NCBI GenBank assembly: GCA_024349245.1
Contig: JALDNG010000552.1
Span: forward strand, 46,783-110,782
From: Neodontobutis hainanensis
Lineage: Eukaryota; Chordata; Actinopteri; Gobiiformes; Odontobutidae
Length of the DNA stretch: 64,000 nt
Direction: 5' to 3'
The notes under the pieces are model-generated. The model made no database searches, had not been told where the DNA came from, and worked only from the letters and a program-made list of their open reading frames with translations. Within the stretch, counting starts at the first letter, position 1; each line of letters starts with the position of its first letter. The translations under genes and the position numbers were made by a program. This document shows positions 1 through 11,500 of this stretch, one piece after another.

Positions 1-3000
1 GAAACACCTAAAACCTTGCCCAAAGGGCCCAGACACAAGCATTTCCACTGGGAACACATGACAGTGCCATTTAGAGCTCCAAAAGACCAGGTTTTGGCCA
101 AATGCAGCTGCTACATGGCTCTGCTCAGACACAGGCACAATACACTGGAATGTGGGTTCTAAGCTTGAGTATTGCAAACTAACTAAAAGTCCAATTGCAT
201 TCAAAGCAGCTGTGCCTTGTAGGGCCAGGGCCAAGCTACAAGAGGCACTTGGAATTTCCCCTCCATCACCTTCGGTTCAAAAGTAATGCCAGTTTTCTTT
301 TTATTGCTTTAAAATGCTTTTCAGCTCGAGAGAAGGCCGTTTTTGACCTTTTTACACGAAACACCTAAAACCTTGCCCAAAGGGCCCAGACACAAGCATT
401 TCCACTGGGAACACATGACAGTGCCATTTAGAGCTCCAAAAGACCAGGTTTTGGCCAAATGCAGCTGCTACATGGCTCTGCTCAGACACAGGCACAATAC
501 ACTGGAATGTGGGTTCTAAGCTTGAGTATTGCAAACTAACTAAAGGTCCAATTGCATTCAAAGCAGCTGTGCCTTGTAGGGCCAGGGCCAAGCTACAAGA
601 GGCACTTGGAATTTCCCCTCCATCACCTTCGGTTCAAAAGTAATGCCAGTTTTCTTTTTTGCTTTAAAATGCTTTTCAGCTCGAGAGAAGGCCGTTTTGA
701 CCTTTTCACACGAAACACCTAAAACCTTGCCCAAAGGGCCCAGACACAAGCATTTCCACTGGGAACACATGACAGTGCCATTTAGAGCTCCAAAGACCAG
801 GTTTTGGCCAAATGCAGCTGCTACATGGCTCTGCTCAGACACAGGCACAATACACTGGAATGTGGGTTCTAAGCTTGAGTATTGCAAACTAACTAAAAGT
901 CCAATTGCATTCAAAGCAGCTGTGCCTTGTAGGGCCAGGGCCAAGCTACAAGAGGCACTTGGAATTTCCCCTCCATCACCTTCGGTTCAAAAGTAATGCC
1001 AGTTTTCTTTTATTGCTTTAAAATGCTTTTCAGCTCGAGAGAAGGCCGTTTTTGACCTTTCCACACGAAACACCTAAAACCTTGCCCAAAGGGCCCAGAC
1101 ACAAGCATTTCCACTGGGAACACATGACAGTGCCATTTAGAGCTCCAAAGACCAGGTTTTGGCCAAATGCAGCTGCTACATGGCTCTGCTCAGACACAGG
1201 CACAATACACTGGAATGTGGGTTCTAAGCTTGAGTATTGCAAACTAACTAAAAGTCCAATTGCATTCAAAGCAGCTGTGCCTTGTAGGGCCAGGGCCAAG
1301 CTACAAGAGGCACTTGGAATTTCCCTCCATCACCTTCGGTTCAAAAGTAATGCCAGTTTTCTTTTTATTGCTTTAAAATGCTTTTCAGCTCGAGAGAAGG
1401 CCGTTTTGACCTTTTCACACGAAACACCTAAAACCTTGCCCAAAGGGCCCAGACACAAGCATTTCCACTGGGAACACATGACAGTGCCATTTAGAGCTCC
1501 AAAAGACTAGGTTTTGGCCAAATGCAGCTGCTACATGGCTCTGCTCAGACACAGGCACAATACACTGGAATGTGGGTTCTAAGCTTGAGTATTGCAAACT
1601 AACTAAAAGTCCAATTGCATTCAAACCAGCTGTGCCTTGTAGGGCCAGGGCCAAGCTACAAGAGGCACTTGGAATTTCCCCTCCATCACCTTCGGTTCAA
1701 AAGTAATGCCAGTTTTCTTTTTTTGCTTTAAAATGCTTTTCAGCTCGAGAGAAGGCCGTTTTGACCTTTTGACACGAAACACCTAAAACCTTGCCCAAAG
1801 GGCCCAGACACAAGCATTTCCACTGGGAACACATGACAGTGCCATTTAGAGCTCCAAAGACCGACCAGGTTTTGGCCAAATGCAGCTGCTACATGGCTCT
1901 GCTCAGACACAGGCACAATACACTGGAATGTGGGTTCTAAGCTTGAGTATTGCAAACTAACTAAAAGTCCAATTGCATTCAAAGCAGCTGTGCCTTGTAG
2001 GGCCAGGGCCAAGCTACAAGAGGCACTTGGAATTTCCCTCCATCACCTTCGGTTCAAAAGTAATGCCAGTTTTCTTTTATTGCTTTAAAATGCTTTTCAG
2101 CTCGAGAGAAGGCCGTTTTTGACCTTTTCACACGAAACACCTAAAACCTTGCCCAAAGGGCCCAGACACAAGCATTTCCACTGGGAACACATGACAGTGC
2201 CATTTAGAGCTCCAAAAGACCAGGTTTTGGCCAAATGCAGCTGCTACATGGCTCTGCTCAGACACAGGCACAATACACTGGAATGTGGGTTCTAAGCTTG
2301 AGTATTGCAAACTAACTAAAAGTCCAATTGCATTCAAACCAGCTGTGCATTGTAGGGCCAGGGCCAAGCTACAAGAGGCACTTGGAATTTCTCCATCACC
2401 TTCGGTTCAAAAGTAATGCCAGTTTTCTTTTATTGCTTTAAAATGCTTTTCAGCTCGAGAGAAGGCCGTTTTGACCTTTTCACACGAAACACCTAAAACC
2501 TTGCCCAAAGGGCCCAGACACAAGCATTTCCACTGGGAACACATGACAGTGCCATTTAGAGCTCCAAAAGACCAGGTTTTGGCCAAATGCAGCTGCTATA
2601 TGGCTCTGCTCAGACACAGGCACAATACACTGGAATGTGGGTTCTAAGCTTGAGTATTGCAAACTAACTAAAAGTCCAATTGCATTCAAACCAGCTGTGC
2701 CTTGTAGGGCCAGGGCCAAGCTACAAGAGGCACTTGGAATTTCCCTCCATCACCTTCGGTTCAAAAGTAATGCCAGTTTTCTTTTTATTGCTTTAAAATG
2801 CTTTTCAGCTCGAGAGAAGGCCGTTTTTGACCTTTTCACACGAAACACCTAAAACCTTGCCCAAAGGGCCCAGACACAAGCATTTCCACTGGGAACACAT
2901 GACAGTGCCATTTAGAGCTCCAAAAGACCAGGTTTTGGCCAAATGCAGCTGCTACATGGCTCTGCTCAGACACAGGCACAATACACTGGAATGTGGGTTC

Positions 3001-6000
3001 TAAGCTTGAGTATTGCAAACTAACTAAAAGTCCAATTGCATTCAAACCAGCTGTGCCTTGTAGGGCCAGGGCCAAGCTACAAGAGGCACTTGGAATTTCC
3101 CCTCCATCACCTTCGGTTCAAAAGTAATGCCAGTTTTCTTTTATTGCTTTAAAATGCTTTTCAGCTCGAGAGAAGGCCGTTTTGACCTTTTCACACGAAA
3201 CACCTAAAACCTTGCCCAAAGGGCCCAGACACAAGCATTTCCACTGGGAACACATGACAGTGCCATTTAGAGCTCCAAAGACCAGGTTTTGGCCAAATGC
3301 AGCTGCTACATGGCTCTGCTCAGACACAGGCACAATACACTGGAATGTGGGTTCTAAGCTTGAGTATTGCAAACTAACTAAAAGTCCAATTGCATTCAAA
3401 CCAGCTGTGCCTTGTAGGGCCAGGGCCAAGCTACAAGAGGCACTTGGAATTTCCCTCCATCACCTTCGGTTCAAAAGTAATGCCAGTTTTCTTTTTATTG
3501 CTTTAAAATGCTTTTCAGCTCGAGAGAAGGCCGTTTTGACCTTTTCACGAAACACCTAAAACCTTGCCCAAAGGGCCCAGACACAAGCATTTCCACTGGG
3601 AACACATGACAGTGCCATTTAGAGCTCCAAAGACCAGGTTTTGGCCAAATGCAGCTGCTACATGGCTCTGCTCAGACACAGGCACAATACACTGGAATGT
3701 GGGTTCTAAGCTTGAGTATTGCAAACTAACTAAAAGTCCAATTGCATTCAAACCAGCTGTGCCTTGTAGGGCCAGGGCCAAGCTACAAGAGGCACTTGGA
3801 ATTTCCCTCCATCACCTTCGGTTCAAAAGTAATGCCAGTTTTCTTTTTATTGCTTTAAAATGCTTTTCAGCTCGAGAGAAGGCCGTTTTGACCTTTTCAC
3901 GAAACACCTAAAACCTTGCCCAAAGGGCCCAGACACAAGCATTTCCACTGGGAACACATGACAGTGCCATTTAGAGCTCCAAAAGACCAGGTTTTGGCCA
4001 AATGCAGCTGCTACATGGCTCTGCTCAGACACAGGCACAATACACTGGAATGTGGGTTCTAAGCTTGAGTATTGCAAACTAACTAAAAGTCCAATTGCAT
4101 TCAAACCAGCTGTGCCTTGTAGGGCCAGGGCCAAGCTACAAGAGGCACTTGGAATTTCCCCTCCATCACCTTCGGTTCAAAAGTAATGCCAGTTTTCTTT
4201 TTATTGCTTTAAAATGCTTTTCAGCTCGAGAGAAGGCCGTTTTTGACCTTTTCACACGAAACACCTAAAACCTTGCCCAAAGGGCCCAGACACAAGCATT
4301 TCCACTGGGAACACATGACAGTGCCATTTAGAGCTCCAAAAGACTAGGTTTTGGCCAAATGCAGCTGCTACATGGCTCTGCTCAGACACAGGCACAATAC
4401 ACTGGAATGTGGGTTCTAAGCTTGAGTATTGCAAACTAACTAAAAGTCCAATTGCATTCAAAGCAGCTGTGCCTTGTAGGGCCAGGGCCAAGCTACAAGA
4501 GGCACTTGGAATTTCCCTCCATCACCTTCGGTTCAAAAGTAATGCCAGTTTTCTTTTTATTGCTTTAAAATGCTTTTCAGCTCGAGAGAAGGCCGTTTTG
4601 ACCTTTTCACGAAACACCTAAAACCTTGCCCAAAGGGCCCAGACACAAGCATTTCCACTGGGAACACATGACAGTGCCATTTAGAGCTCCAAAGACCAGG
4701 TTTTGGCCAAATGCAGCTGCTACATGGCTCTGCTCAGACACAGGCACAATACACTGGAATGTGGGTTCTAAGCTTGAGTATTGCAAACTAACTAAAAGTC
4801 CAATTGCATTCAAAGCAGCTGTGCCTTGTAGGGCCAGGGCCAAGCTTCAAGAGGCACTTGGAATTTCCTCCATCACCTTCGGTTCAAAAGTAATGCCAGT
4901 TTTCTTTTTATTGCTTTAAAATGCTTTTCAGCTCGAGAGAAGGCCGTTTTGACCTTTTCACGAAACACCTAAAACCTTGCCCAAAGGGCCCAGACACAAG
5001 CATTTCCACTGGGAACACATGACAGTTCCATTTAGAGCTCCAAAAGACCAGGTTTTGGCCAAATGCAGCTGCTACATGGCTCTGCTCAGACACAGGCACA
5101 ATACACTGGAATGTGGGTTCTAAGCTTGAGTATTGCAAACTAACTAAAAGTCCAATTGCATTCAAAGCAGCTGTGCCTTGTAGGGCCAGGGCCAAGCTAC
5201 AAGAGGCACTTGGAATTTACCCTCCATCACCTTCGGTTCAAAAGTAATGCCAGTTTTCTTTTTATTGCTTTAAAATGCTTTTCAGCTCGAGAGAAGGCCG
5301 TTTTTGACCTTTTCACACGAAACACCTAAAACCTTGCCCAAAGGGCCCAGACACAAGCATTTCCACTGGGAACACATGACAGTGCCATTTAGAGCTCCAA
5401 AAGACCAGGTTTTGGCCAAATGCAGCTGCTACATGGCTCTGCTCAGACACAGGCACAATACACTGGAATGTGGGTTCTAAGCTTGAGTATTGCAAACTAA
5501 CTAAAGTCCAATTGCATTCAAAGCAGCTGTGCCTTGTAGGGCCAGGGCCAAGCTACAAGAGGCACTTGGAATTTCCCTCCATCACCTTCGGTTCAAAAGT
5601 AATGCCAGTTTTCTTTTTATTGCTTTAAAATGCTTTTCAGCTCGAGAAGGCCGTTTTGACCTTTTCACACGAAACACCTAAAACCTTGCCCAAAGGGCCC
5701 AGACACAAGCATTTCCACTGGGAACACATGACAGTGCCATTTAGAGCTCCAAAAGACCAGGTTTTGGCCAAATGCAGCTGCTACATGGCTCTGCTCAGAC
5801 ACAGGCACAATACACTGGAATGTGGGTTCTAAGCTTGAGTATTGCAAACTAACTAAAAGTCCAATTGCATTCAAAGCAGCTGTGCCTTGTAGGGCCAGGG
5901 CCAAGCTACAAGAGGCACTTGGGATTTCCCCTCCATCACCTTCGGTTCAAAAGTAATGCCAGTTTTCTTTTTATTGCTTTAAAATGCTTTTCAGCTCGAG

Positions 6001-6284
6001 AGAAGGCCGTTTTTGACCTTTTCACACGAAACACCTAAAACCTTGCCCAAAGGGCCCAGACACAAGCATTTCCACTGGGAACACATGACAGTGCCATTTA
6101 GAGCTCCAAAAGACCAGGTTTTGGCCAAATGCAGCTGCTACATGGCTCTGCTCAGACACAGGCACAATACACTGGAATGTGGGTTCTAAGCTTGAGTATT
6201 GCAAACTAACTAAAAGTCCAATTGCATTCAAAGCAGCTGTGCCTTGTAGGGCCAGGGCCAAGCTACAAGAGGCACTTGGGGAAA
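1..6284 (+). repeat. Tandem satellite, ~355-bp unit, forward copies
   Basis: The same ~355-bp block recurs head-to-tail. Taking GAAACACCTAAAACC as the unit start, it begins at 1, 358, 712, 1067, 1421, 1776, 2134, 2486, 2842, 3197, 3549, 3901, 4258, 4611, 4962, 5319, 5671 and 6028. That gives 17 complete units of 351-358 bp and an 18th cut short by an inversion. Copies are nearly identical. Most differences are one- or two-base changes in homopolymers (CCAAAAGACC or CCAAAGACC; CCGTTTTTGACC or CCGTTTTGACC; TTTCCCCTCC or TTTCCCTCC), plus a few substitutions such as AAAGCAGC or AAACCAGC. Each unit has an AAGCTT and a CTCGAG site. Minus-strand ORFs of 79-128 codons recur, but unit length is usually not a multiple of three, so no long frame crosses units. 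I do not recognise the family; non-coding satellite is the best reading. Confidence 0.97.
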
Positions 6285-6318
6285 AGAGGGGAAATTCCAA
6301 GTGCCTCTTGTAGCTTGG
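6258..6318. repeat. Head-to-head inversion junction in the 355-bp satellite
   Basis: A perfect 22-bp arm beginning CCAAGCTACA at 6258-6279 is followed by a 17-bp purine-rich spacer (6280-6296) and then by its exact reverse complement at 6297-6318. Left of the spacer the satellite reads forward; right of it, it reads in reverse. The junction falls inside the unit, just after GAGGCACTTGG, so it is a rearrangement breakpoint and not a regular unit boundary. Confidence 0.95.
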
Positions 6319-6936
6319 CCCTGAGCAGAGCCACGTAGCAGCTGCATTTGGCCAAAACCTGGTCTTTTGGAGCTCTAAATGGCACTGTCATGTGTTCCCA
6401 GTGGAAATGCTTGTGTCTGGGCCCTTTAGGCAAGGTTTTAGGTGTTTCGTGTGAAAAGGTCAAAAACGGCCTTCTCTCGAGCTGAAAAGCATTTTAAAGC
6501 AATAAAAAGAAAACTGGCATTACTTTTGAACCAAAGGTGATGGAGGGGAAATTCCAAGTGCCTCTTGTAGCTTGGCCCTGGCCCTACAAGGCACAGCTGC
6601 TTTGAATGCAATTGGACTTTTAGTTAGTTTGCAATACTCAAGCTTAGAACCCACATTCCAGTGTATTGTGCCTGTGTCTGAGCAGAGCCATGTAGCAGCT
6701 GCATTTGGCCAAAACCTGGTCTTTTGGAGCTCTAAATGGCACTGTCATGTGTTCCCAGTGGAAATGCTTGTGTCTGGGCCCTTTGGGCAAGGTTTTAGGT
6801 GTTTCGTGTGAAAAGGTCAAAACGGCCTTCTCTCGAGCTGAAAAGCATTTTAAAGCAATAAAAGAAAACTGGCATTACTTTTGAACCGAAGGTGATGGAG
6901 GGGAAATTCCAAGTGCCTCTTGTAGCTTGGCCCTGG
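6297..6936 (-). repeat. Inverted copies of the 355-bp satellite, one internally deleted
   Basis: Reverse-complement satellite sequence continues from the junction. The first inverted copy jumps from CTTGGCCCTG directly to AGCAGAGCC. The second copy carries 100 bp between those points (6581-6680), so the first has a 100-bp deletion with CTG on both flanks. The second inverted copy runs from ~6535 through the unit and into the start of a third, ending at CTTGGCCCTGG (~6936), where LINE sequence begins. Short minus-strand and plus-strand ORFs here are shadows of the repeat. Confidence 0.93.
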
Positions 6937-7740
6937 CTCTTTTTATCACTGCATCGAACAGATTGATGTGTGGATGCAAAATAATTTTCTCCAACTGAAC
7001 AGAAACAAGACTGAAATAATTATCTTTGGACCACAGAAACAAAGAGAAAATGTCAGCAGTCACCTCGAGTCTCTTTCTCTAAAATCTAAAAACCAGGTTA
7101 GAAATCTAGGGGTCATCATGGACTCAGACTTGAATTTCCAGAGTCACATTAAGTCAATTACATCATCTGCATTTTATCACCTTAAAAATATTTCCAGAGT
7201 CAAAGGCATAATGTCTCAACCAGACTTAGAGAAACTTATTCATGCTTTTGCTTTTATCTCCAGCAGGTTAAATTACTGCCTGCTCACTGGTCTCTCAAAA
7301 CGAGGGTTAAGACAGCTGCAGCTTATTCAGAACGCTGCTGCTCGGGTTCTAACTAACACCAGGAAGTACAACCACATCAGTCCAGTTTTAAAATCACTGC
7401 ACTGGCTTCCTCATGCTCAGAGGATAGACTTTAAAACAGCACTACTGGTTTACAAGTCTCTAAATGGTTTAGCACCAGAATATATTTCTGAAATGCTAGT
7501 AGCTTATGAGCCTCCTCGGACTCTAAGAACATCTGGGACAGGCCTTCTGCTCGTGCCCAGAGTTAGAAGTAAACAGGGTGAAGCAGCGTTTAAGTTTCTT
7601 CTTTTATAATGCTTTTAATCTTTCTTATGTTTCCAAATCTAAATCTTGTAAATTGTCTTTTATTTCTGTAAACCACTTTGAGTTACCCAGTGTATGAATT
7701 GTGCTATATAAATAAAATTGCCTTGCCTTGCCTTGCCTAG
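6937..7740 (+). mobile_element. 5'-truncated L2-like LINE (3' end)
   Basis: This segment holds the end of a reverse-transcriptase ORF, a short 3' UTR with AATAAA at 7711-7716, and a 3' tail of repeated TTGCC. A tail of a few short tandem units after ATAAATAAAATTG is characteristic of fish L2-clade LINEs, unlike the poly(A) tail of L1. The 5' end is truncated in the usual way for target-primed integration; it joins satellite at ~6937. The 3' tail abuts the 27-bp pyrimidine array. No clean target-site duplication is visible because the two flanks are different repeats. The clade call rests on remembered protein and tail features and has not been checked by alignment. Confidence 0.85.
6938..7609 (+). 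pseudogene. LINE reverse transcriptase, C-terminal remnant
   Basis: The frame runs open from the truncation point through 6968 to a TAA at 7607-7609, about 223 codons. It corresponds to the thumb and C-terminal part of a non-LTR reverse transcriptase, after the catalytic fingers and palm. Visible family landmarks are WMQNNFLQLNRNKTE near the start, NLGVIMDSDLNF, the SRLNYCLLTGL block, QLIQNAAARVLT, LHWLP and the VYKSLNGLAPEYI block. These are typical of L2/CR1/Rex-type elements. The catalytic YADD region, the endonuclease domain and ORF1 are absent, so it cannot act autonomously. After GEAAFKFLLL the frame stops. Related elements normally continue with an APxLWNxLP segment and a KTHLF end, so I infer an internal deletion there as well. 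No ATG begins the fragment; it is a remnant, not a gene. Confidence 0.85.
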
Positions 7741-7778
7741 TCTCCCTGCCCCGTTGCCTCCTCTGAACTCTCGGTGGC

Positions 7779-8531
7779 CTCTGCCTTCTCTGGTCTCTCT
7801 GCCCCGTTGCCTCCTCTGGTTACTCTGCTCTCTCTACCTCCTCTGGTCTCTCTGTGAACTCTGCCTCCTCTGGTCTCTCTGTGGCCTATGCCTCCTCTGG
7901 ATTCTCTGTGGCCTCTGCCTCCTCTGGTCTCTCTGTCTCCTATGCCTCCACTGGTCTCTCAGTGGCCTTTGACTCCACTCATCTCTCTGTGGCCTCTGCC
8001 TCCTCTGCTCTCTCTCTGGCCTCTACCTCCACTAGTCTCTCTGACTTATCTGTCTCCTCTAGTCTCTCTGTCGCCTCTTCCTCCTCTGGTCTCTCTGTGG
8101 CCTCTGCCTCCTCTAGTCTCTCTGCCTTCTCTGCTTCCTCTTGTCTCTCTGTGGCCTCTGCCTTCTCTGGTCTCTCTGCCCCGTTGCCTCCTCTGGTTAC
8201 TCTGCTCTCTCTACCTCCTCTGGTCTCTCTGTGAACTCTGCCTCCTCTGGTCTCTCTGTGGCCTATGCCTCCTCTGGATTCTCTGTGGCCTCTGCCTCCT
8301 CTGGTCTCTCTGTCTCCTATGCCTCCACTGGTCTCTCAGTGGCCTTTGACTCCACTCATCTCTCTGTGGCCTCTGCCTCCTCTGCTCTCTCTCTGGCCTC
8401 TACCTCCACTAGTCTCTCTGACTTATCTGTCTCCTCTAGTCTCTCTGTCGCCTCTTCCTCCTCTGGTCTCTCTGTGGCCTCTGCCTCCTCTAGTCTCTCT
8501 GCCTTCTCTGCTTCCTCTTGTCTCTCTGTGT
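7779..8531 (+). repeat. 377-bp tandem duplication within the 27-bp array
   Basis: The block around 7801 (GCCCCGTTGCCTCCTCTGG and what follows) recurs 377 bp later at 8178. The following ~350 bp are almost identical before the copies diverge near 8530. As 377 is not a multiple of three, the same sequence is read in different frames in the two copies, which argues against selection on a protein here. Confidence 0.85.
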
Positions 8532-11500
8532 CCTCTGCCTTTACTGGACTCTCTGTGGCCTCTGCCTCCACTGGTCTCTCTGTGACTTATGCCTCCTCTG
8601 GTCTCTCTCTTGCCTCTGCCTCCTCTGGTCTCTCTGCCTCCTCTGCCTCCTCTGGTCTCTCTGTGACCTCTGCCTCCTCTGGTCTCTCTGTGGCCTATGC
8701 CTCCTCTGGTCTCTCTGTGGCCTCTTCCCCCTCTGGTCTAACTGTGGCCTTTGCCTCTTCTGCGCTCTATATCTCCTCTGCCTCCTCTCGTCTCTCTGTG
8801 GCCTCTGCCTCCTCTGGTCTGTCTGTGGCCTCTGCCTCCTCTGGACTCTCTGTCTCCGCTGCTCTAACTGTCTCCTCTGGTCTCTCTGTCTTTCTGCCTC
8901 CTCTGAACTCTTGATGGCCTCTGCCCCCTCTGTTCTCACTGTGGCCTCTGCTTCCTCTGGTCTCTCTGTGGCCTCCACCTCCTCTGGTCTCTATTTGGCA
9001 TCTGCCTTCTCTGGTCTCTCTGCCTCCTCTGCATCCTCTCGTCTCTCTGCCTCCTCTGGTCTCTCTGTCTTTCTGCCTCCTCTGAACTCTCGTTGGCCTC
9101 TGCCCCCTCTGCTCTCACTGTGGCCTCTGCCTCCTCTGGTCTCTCTCTGGCCTCTGCCTTCTCTTGTCTCTCTGCCTCCTCTGCCCCCTCTGGTCTCTCT
9201 GCCTCCACTGGTCTCTCTATTGCCTCTGCCTCCTCTGGTCTCTCTTTTGCCTCTGCCTCCTCTGGTCTCTTTGTCTCCTCTTCCTCCTATAGTCACGCTA
9301 TGGCCTCTGCCTCCTCTGGTCTTTCTGCCTCCTCTGCCTCCCCTGCTCTAACTGCCTCCTCTGGTCTCTCTGTGGCCTCTGCCTCCTCTGGTCTCTCTGT
9401 GGCCTCTGCCTTCTCTGATCTCTCTGTGGCTGCTGCCTCCCCTGGTCTCTCTGTGTCATCTGCCTTTTCTGTTCTCTCTGCCTCCTCTGCCTCCTCTGGT
9501 CTCTCTATGGCCTCTGCCTCCTCTGGACTCTCTGCCTCCTCTGGTCTTTCTGTGGCCTCTGCCTCCTCTGGTCTCTCTGTCTCCTCTGCCTCCTCTGGTC
9601 TCTCTACCTCCTCTGCCTCCTCTGGTCTGTCTGTGTCCTCTGCCTCCTCTCGTCTCTCTGTGGCCTCTGCCTCCTCTGGTCTCTCTGTCTCCTATGCCTC
9701 CACTGGTCTCTCAGTGGCCTTTGACTCCACTCGTCTCTCTGTGGCCTCTGCCTCCTCTGCTCTCTCTCTGGCCTCTGCCTCCACTAGTCTCTCTGACTTA
9801 TCTTTCTCCTCTAGTCTCTCTGTCGCCTCTCCCTCCTCTGGTCTCTCTGTGGCCTCTGCCTCCTCTAATCTCTCTGCCATCTCTGCCTCCTCTAGTCTCT
9901 CTATGGCCTCTGCCTTTACTGGACTCTCTGTGGCCTCTGCCTCCACTGGTCTCTCTGTGATTTATGCCTCCTCTGGTCTCTCTCTCGCCTCTGCCTCCTC
10001 TGGTCTCTCTGCATCCTCTGCCCTCTCTGCTCTCTCTGTGGCCTCTGTCTCCTCTGGACTCTCTTCCCCCTATGGTCTAACTGTGGCCTTTGCCTCTTCT
10101 GCGCTATATATCTCCTCTGCCTCCCCTGGTCTCTCTGTGGCCTCTGCCTCCTCTGGCCTCTCTAGTCTCTCTGCCTCCACTAGTGTCTCTATTGCCTCTG
10201 CCTCCTCTGGTCTGTCTGTGGCCTCTGACTCTTCTGGTCTCTTTCTCTCCTCAGCCTCCTCTAGTCACTCTGTGGCCTCTGCCTCCTCTGGACTCTCTGC
10301 CTCCTCTGGTCTCTCTTTGGCATCTGCCTCCTTTGGTCTCTCTGCCTCCGCTGCTCTAACTGCCTCCTCTGGTCTCTCTGTGGCCGCTGCCTCCTCTGGT
10401 CTCTCTGTGGCATCTGCCTTTTCTGGTCTCTCTGCCTCCTCTGCCTCCTCTGGTCTCTCTGTGGCCTCTGCCTCCTCTGGTCTTTTTGTGGCCTCTGCCT
10501 CCTCTGGTCTCTCTTTGGCCTCTACCTCCTCTAGCCTCTCTGTGGCCTCTGCCTCCTCTGGACTCTCTATTCCTATATCTCCTCTGGTCTCTCTGTGGCC
10601 TCTGTCTCCTTTGGTCTCTCTGCCTCCTCTGCATCCTCTCGTCTCTCTGCCTCCTCTTGGCTCTCTGTCTTTCTGCCTCCTCTGAACTCTCGGTGGCCTC
10701 TTCCCCCTCTGGTCTACTGTGGCCTCTTCCTCTTCTGCTCTCTCAATCTCCTCTGCCTCCTCTCATCTCTCTGTGTTCTCTGCCTCCTCTGGTCTCTCTG
10801 TGGCCTCTGCCTTCTCTTGACTCTCTGCCTCCTCTGACCCCTCTAGTCTCTCTGCCTCCACTGCTCTATTTTTTGCCTCTGCCTCCTCTAGTCACTCTGT
10901 GGCCTCTGCCTCCTCTGGACTCTCTGCCTCCTCTGGTCTCTTTGTGGCCTCTGCCTCCTCTGGTCTCTCTGCCTCCGCTGCTCTAACTGCCTCCTCTGGT
11001 CTCTCTGTGGCCTCTGCCTCCTTTGGTCTATCTGTGGCCTCTGCCTCCTCTGGTTTCTCTGTGGCCTCTACCTCCTCTGGCCTCTCTGTGGCCTCTGCCT
11101 CCTCTGGACTCTCTGCCTCCTCTGGTCTTTTGTGGCCTCTGCCTCCTCTGGTCTCTCTGCCTCCTCTGCTCCCTCTGCTCTCTGCCTCCACTGGTCTCTC
11201 ATTTGCCTCTGCCTACTCTGGTCTCTTTGTCTCCTCTGCCTCCTCTAGTCACTCTGTGACCTCTGCCTCTTCTGGTCTCTCTGCCTCCTCTAGTCTTTCT
11301 GTGGCCTCTGCCTCCTCTAGACTCTCTGCCTCTCCTGCATCCTCTCGTCTCTCTGTCTCGTCTGCCTCCTCTGGTCTCTCTGCCTCCTCTGCCTCCTCTG
11401 GTCTCTCTGTGGCCTCTGCCTCCTCTGGTCTCTCTGTGGCCTCTGTCTTCTCTTGTCTCTCTGCCTCCTCTGCCCCCTCTGGTCTCTCTGTTTCTACTGG

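Noticed and set aside
7888..8349. Leu/Pro/Trp repeat ORFs as membrane proteins
   Set aside because: The hydrophobic repeats are an alternative frame of the CT-rich unit.
9093..10685. 530-codon Ser/Ala/Leu repeat ORF as a mucin-like gene
   Set aside because: It lies wholly in the 27-bp array, has no signal peptide or domain, and equivalent ORFs exist in the other frames. Indels not divisible by three break the frame between duplicated copies.
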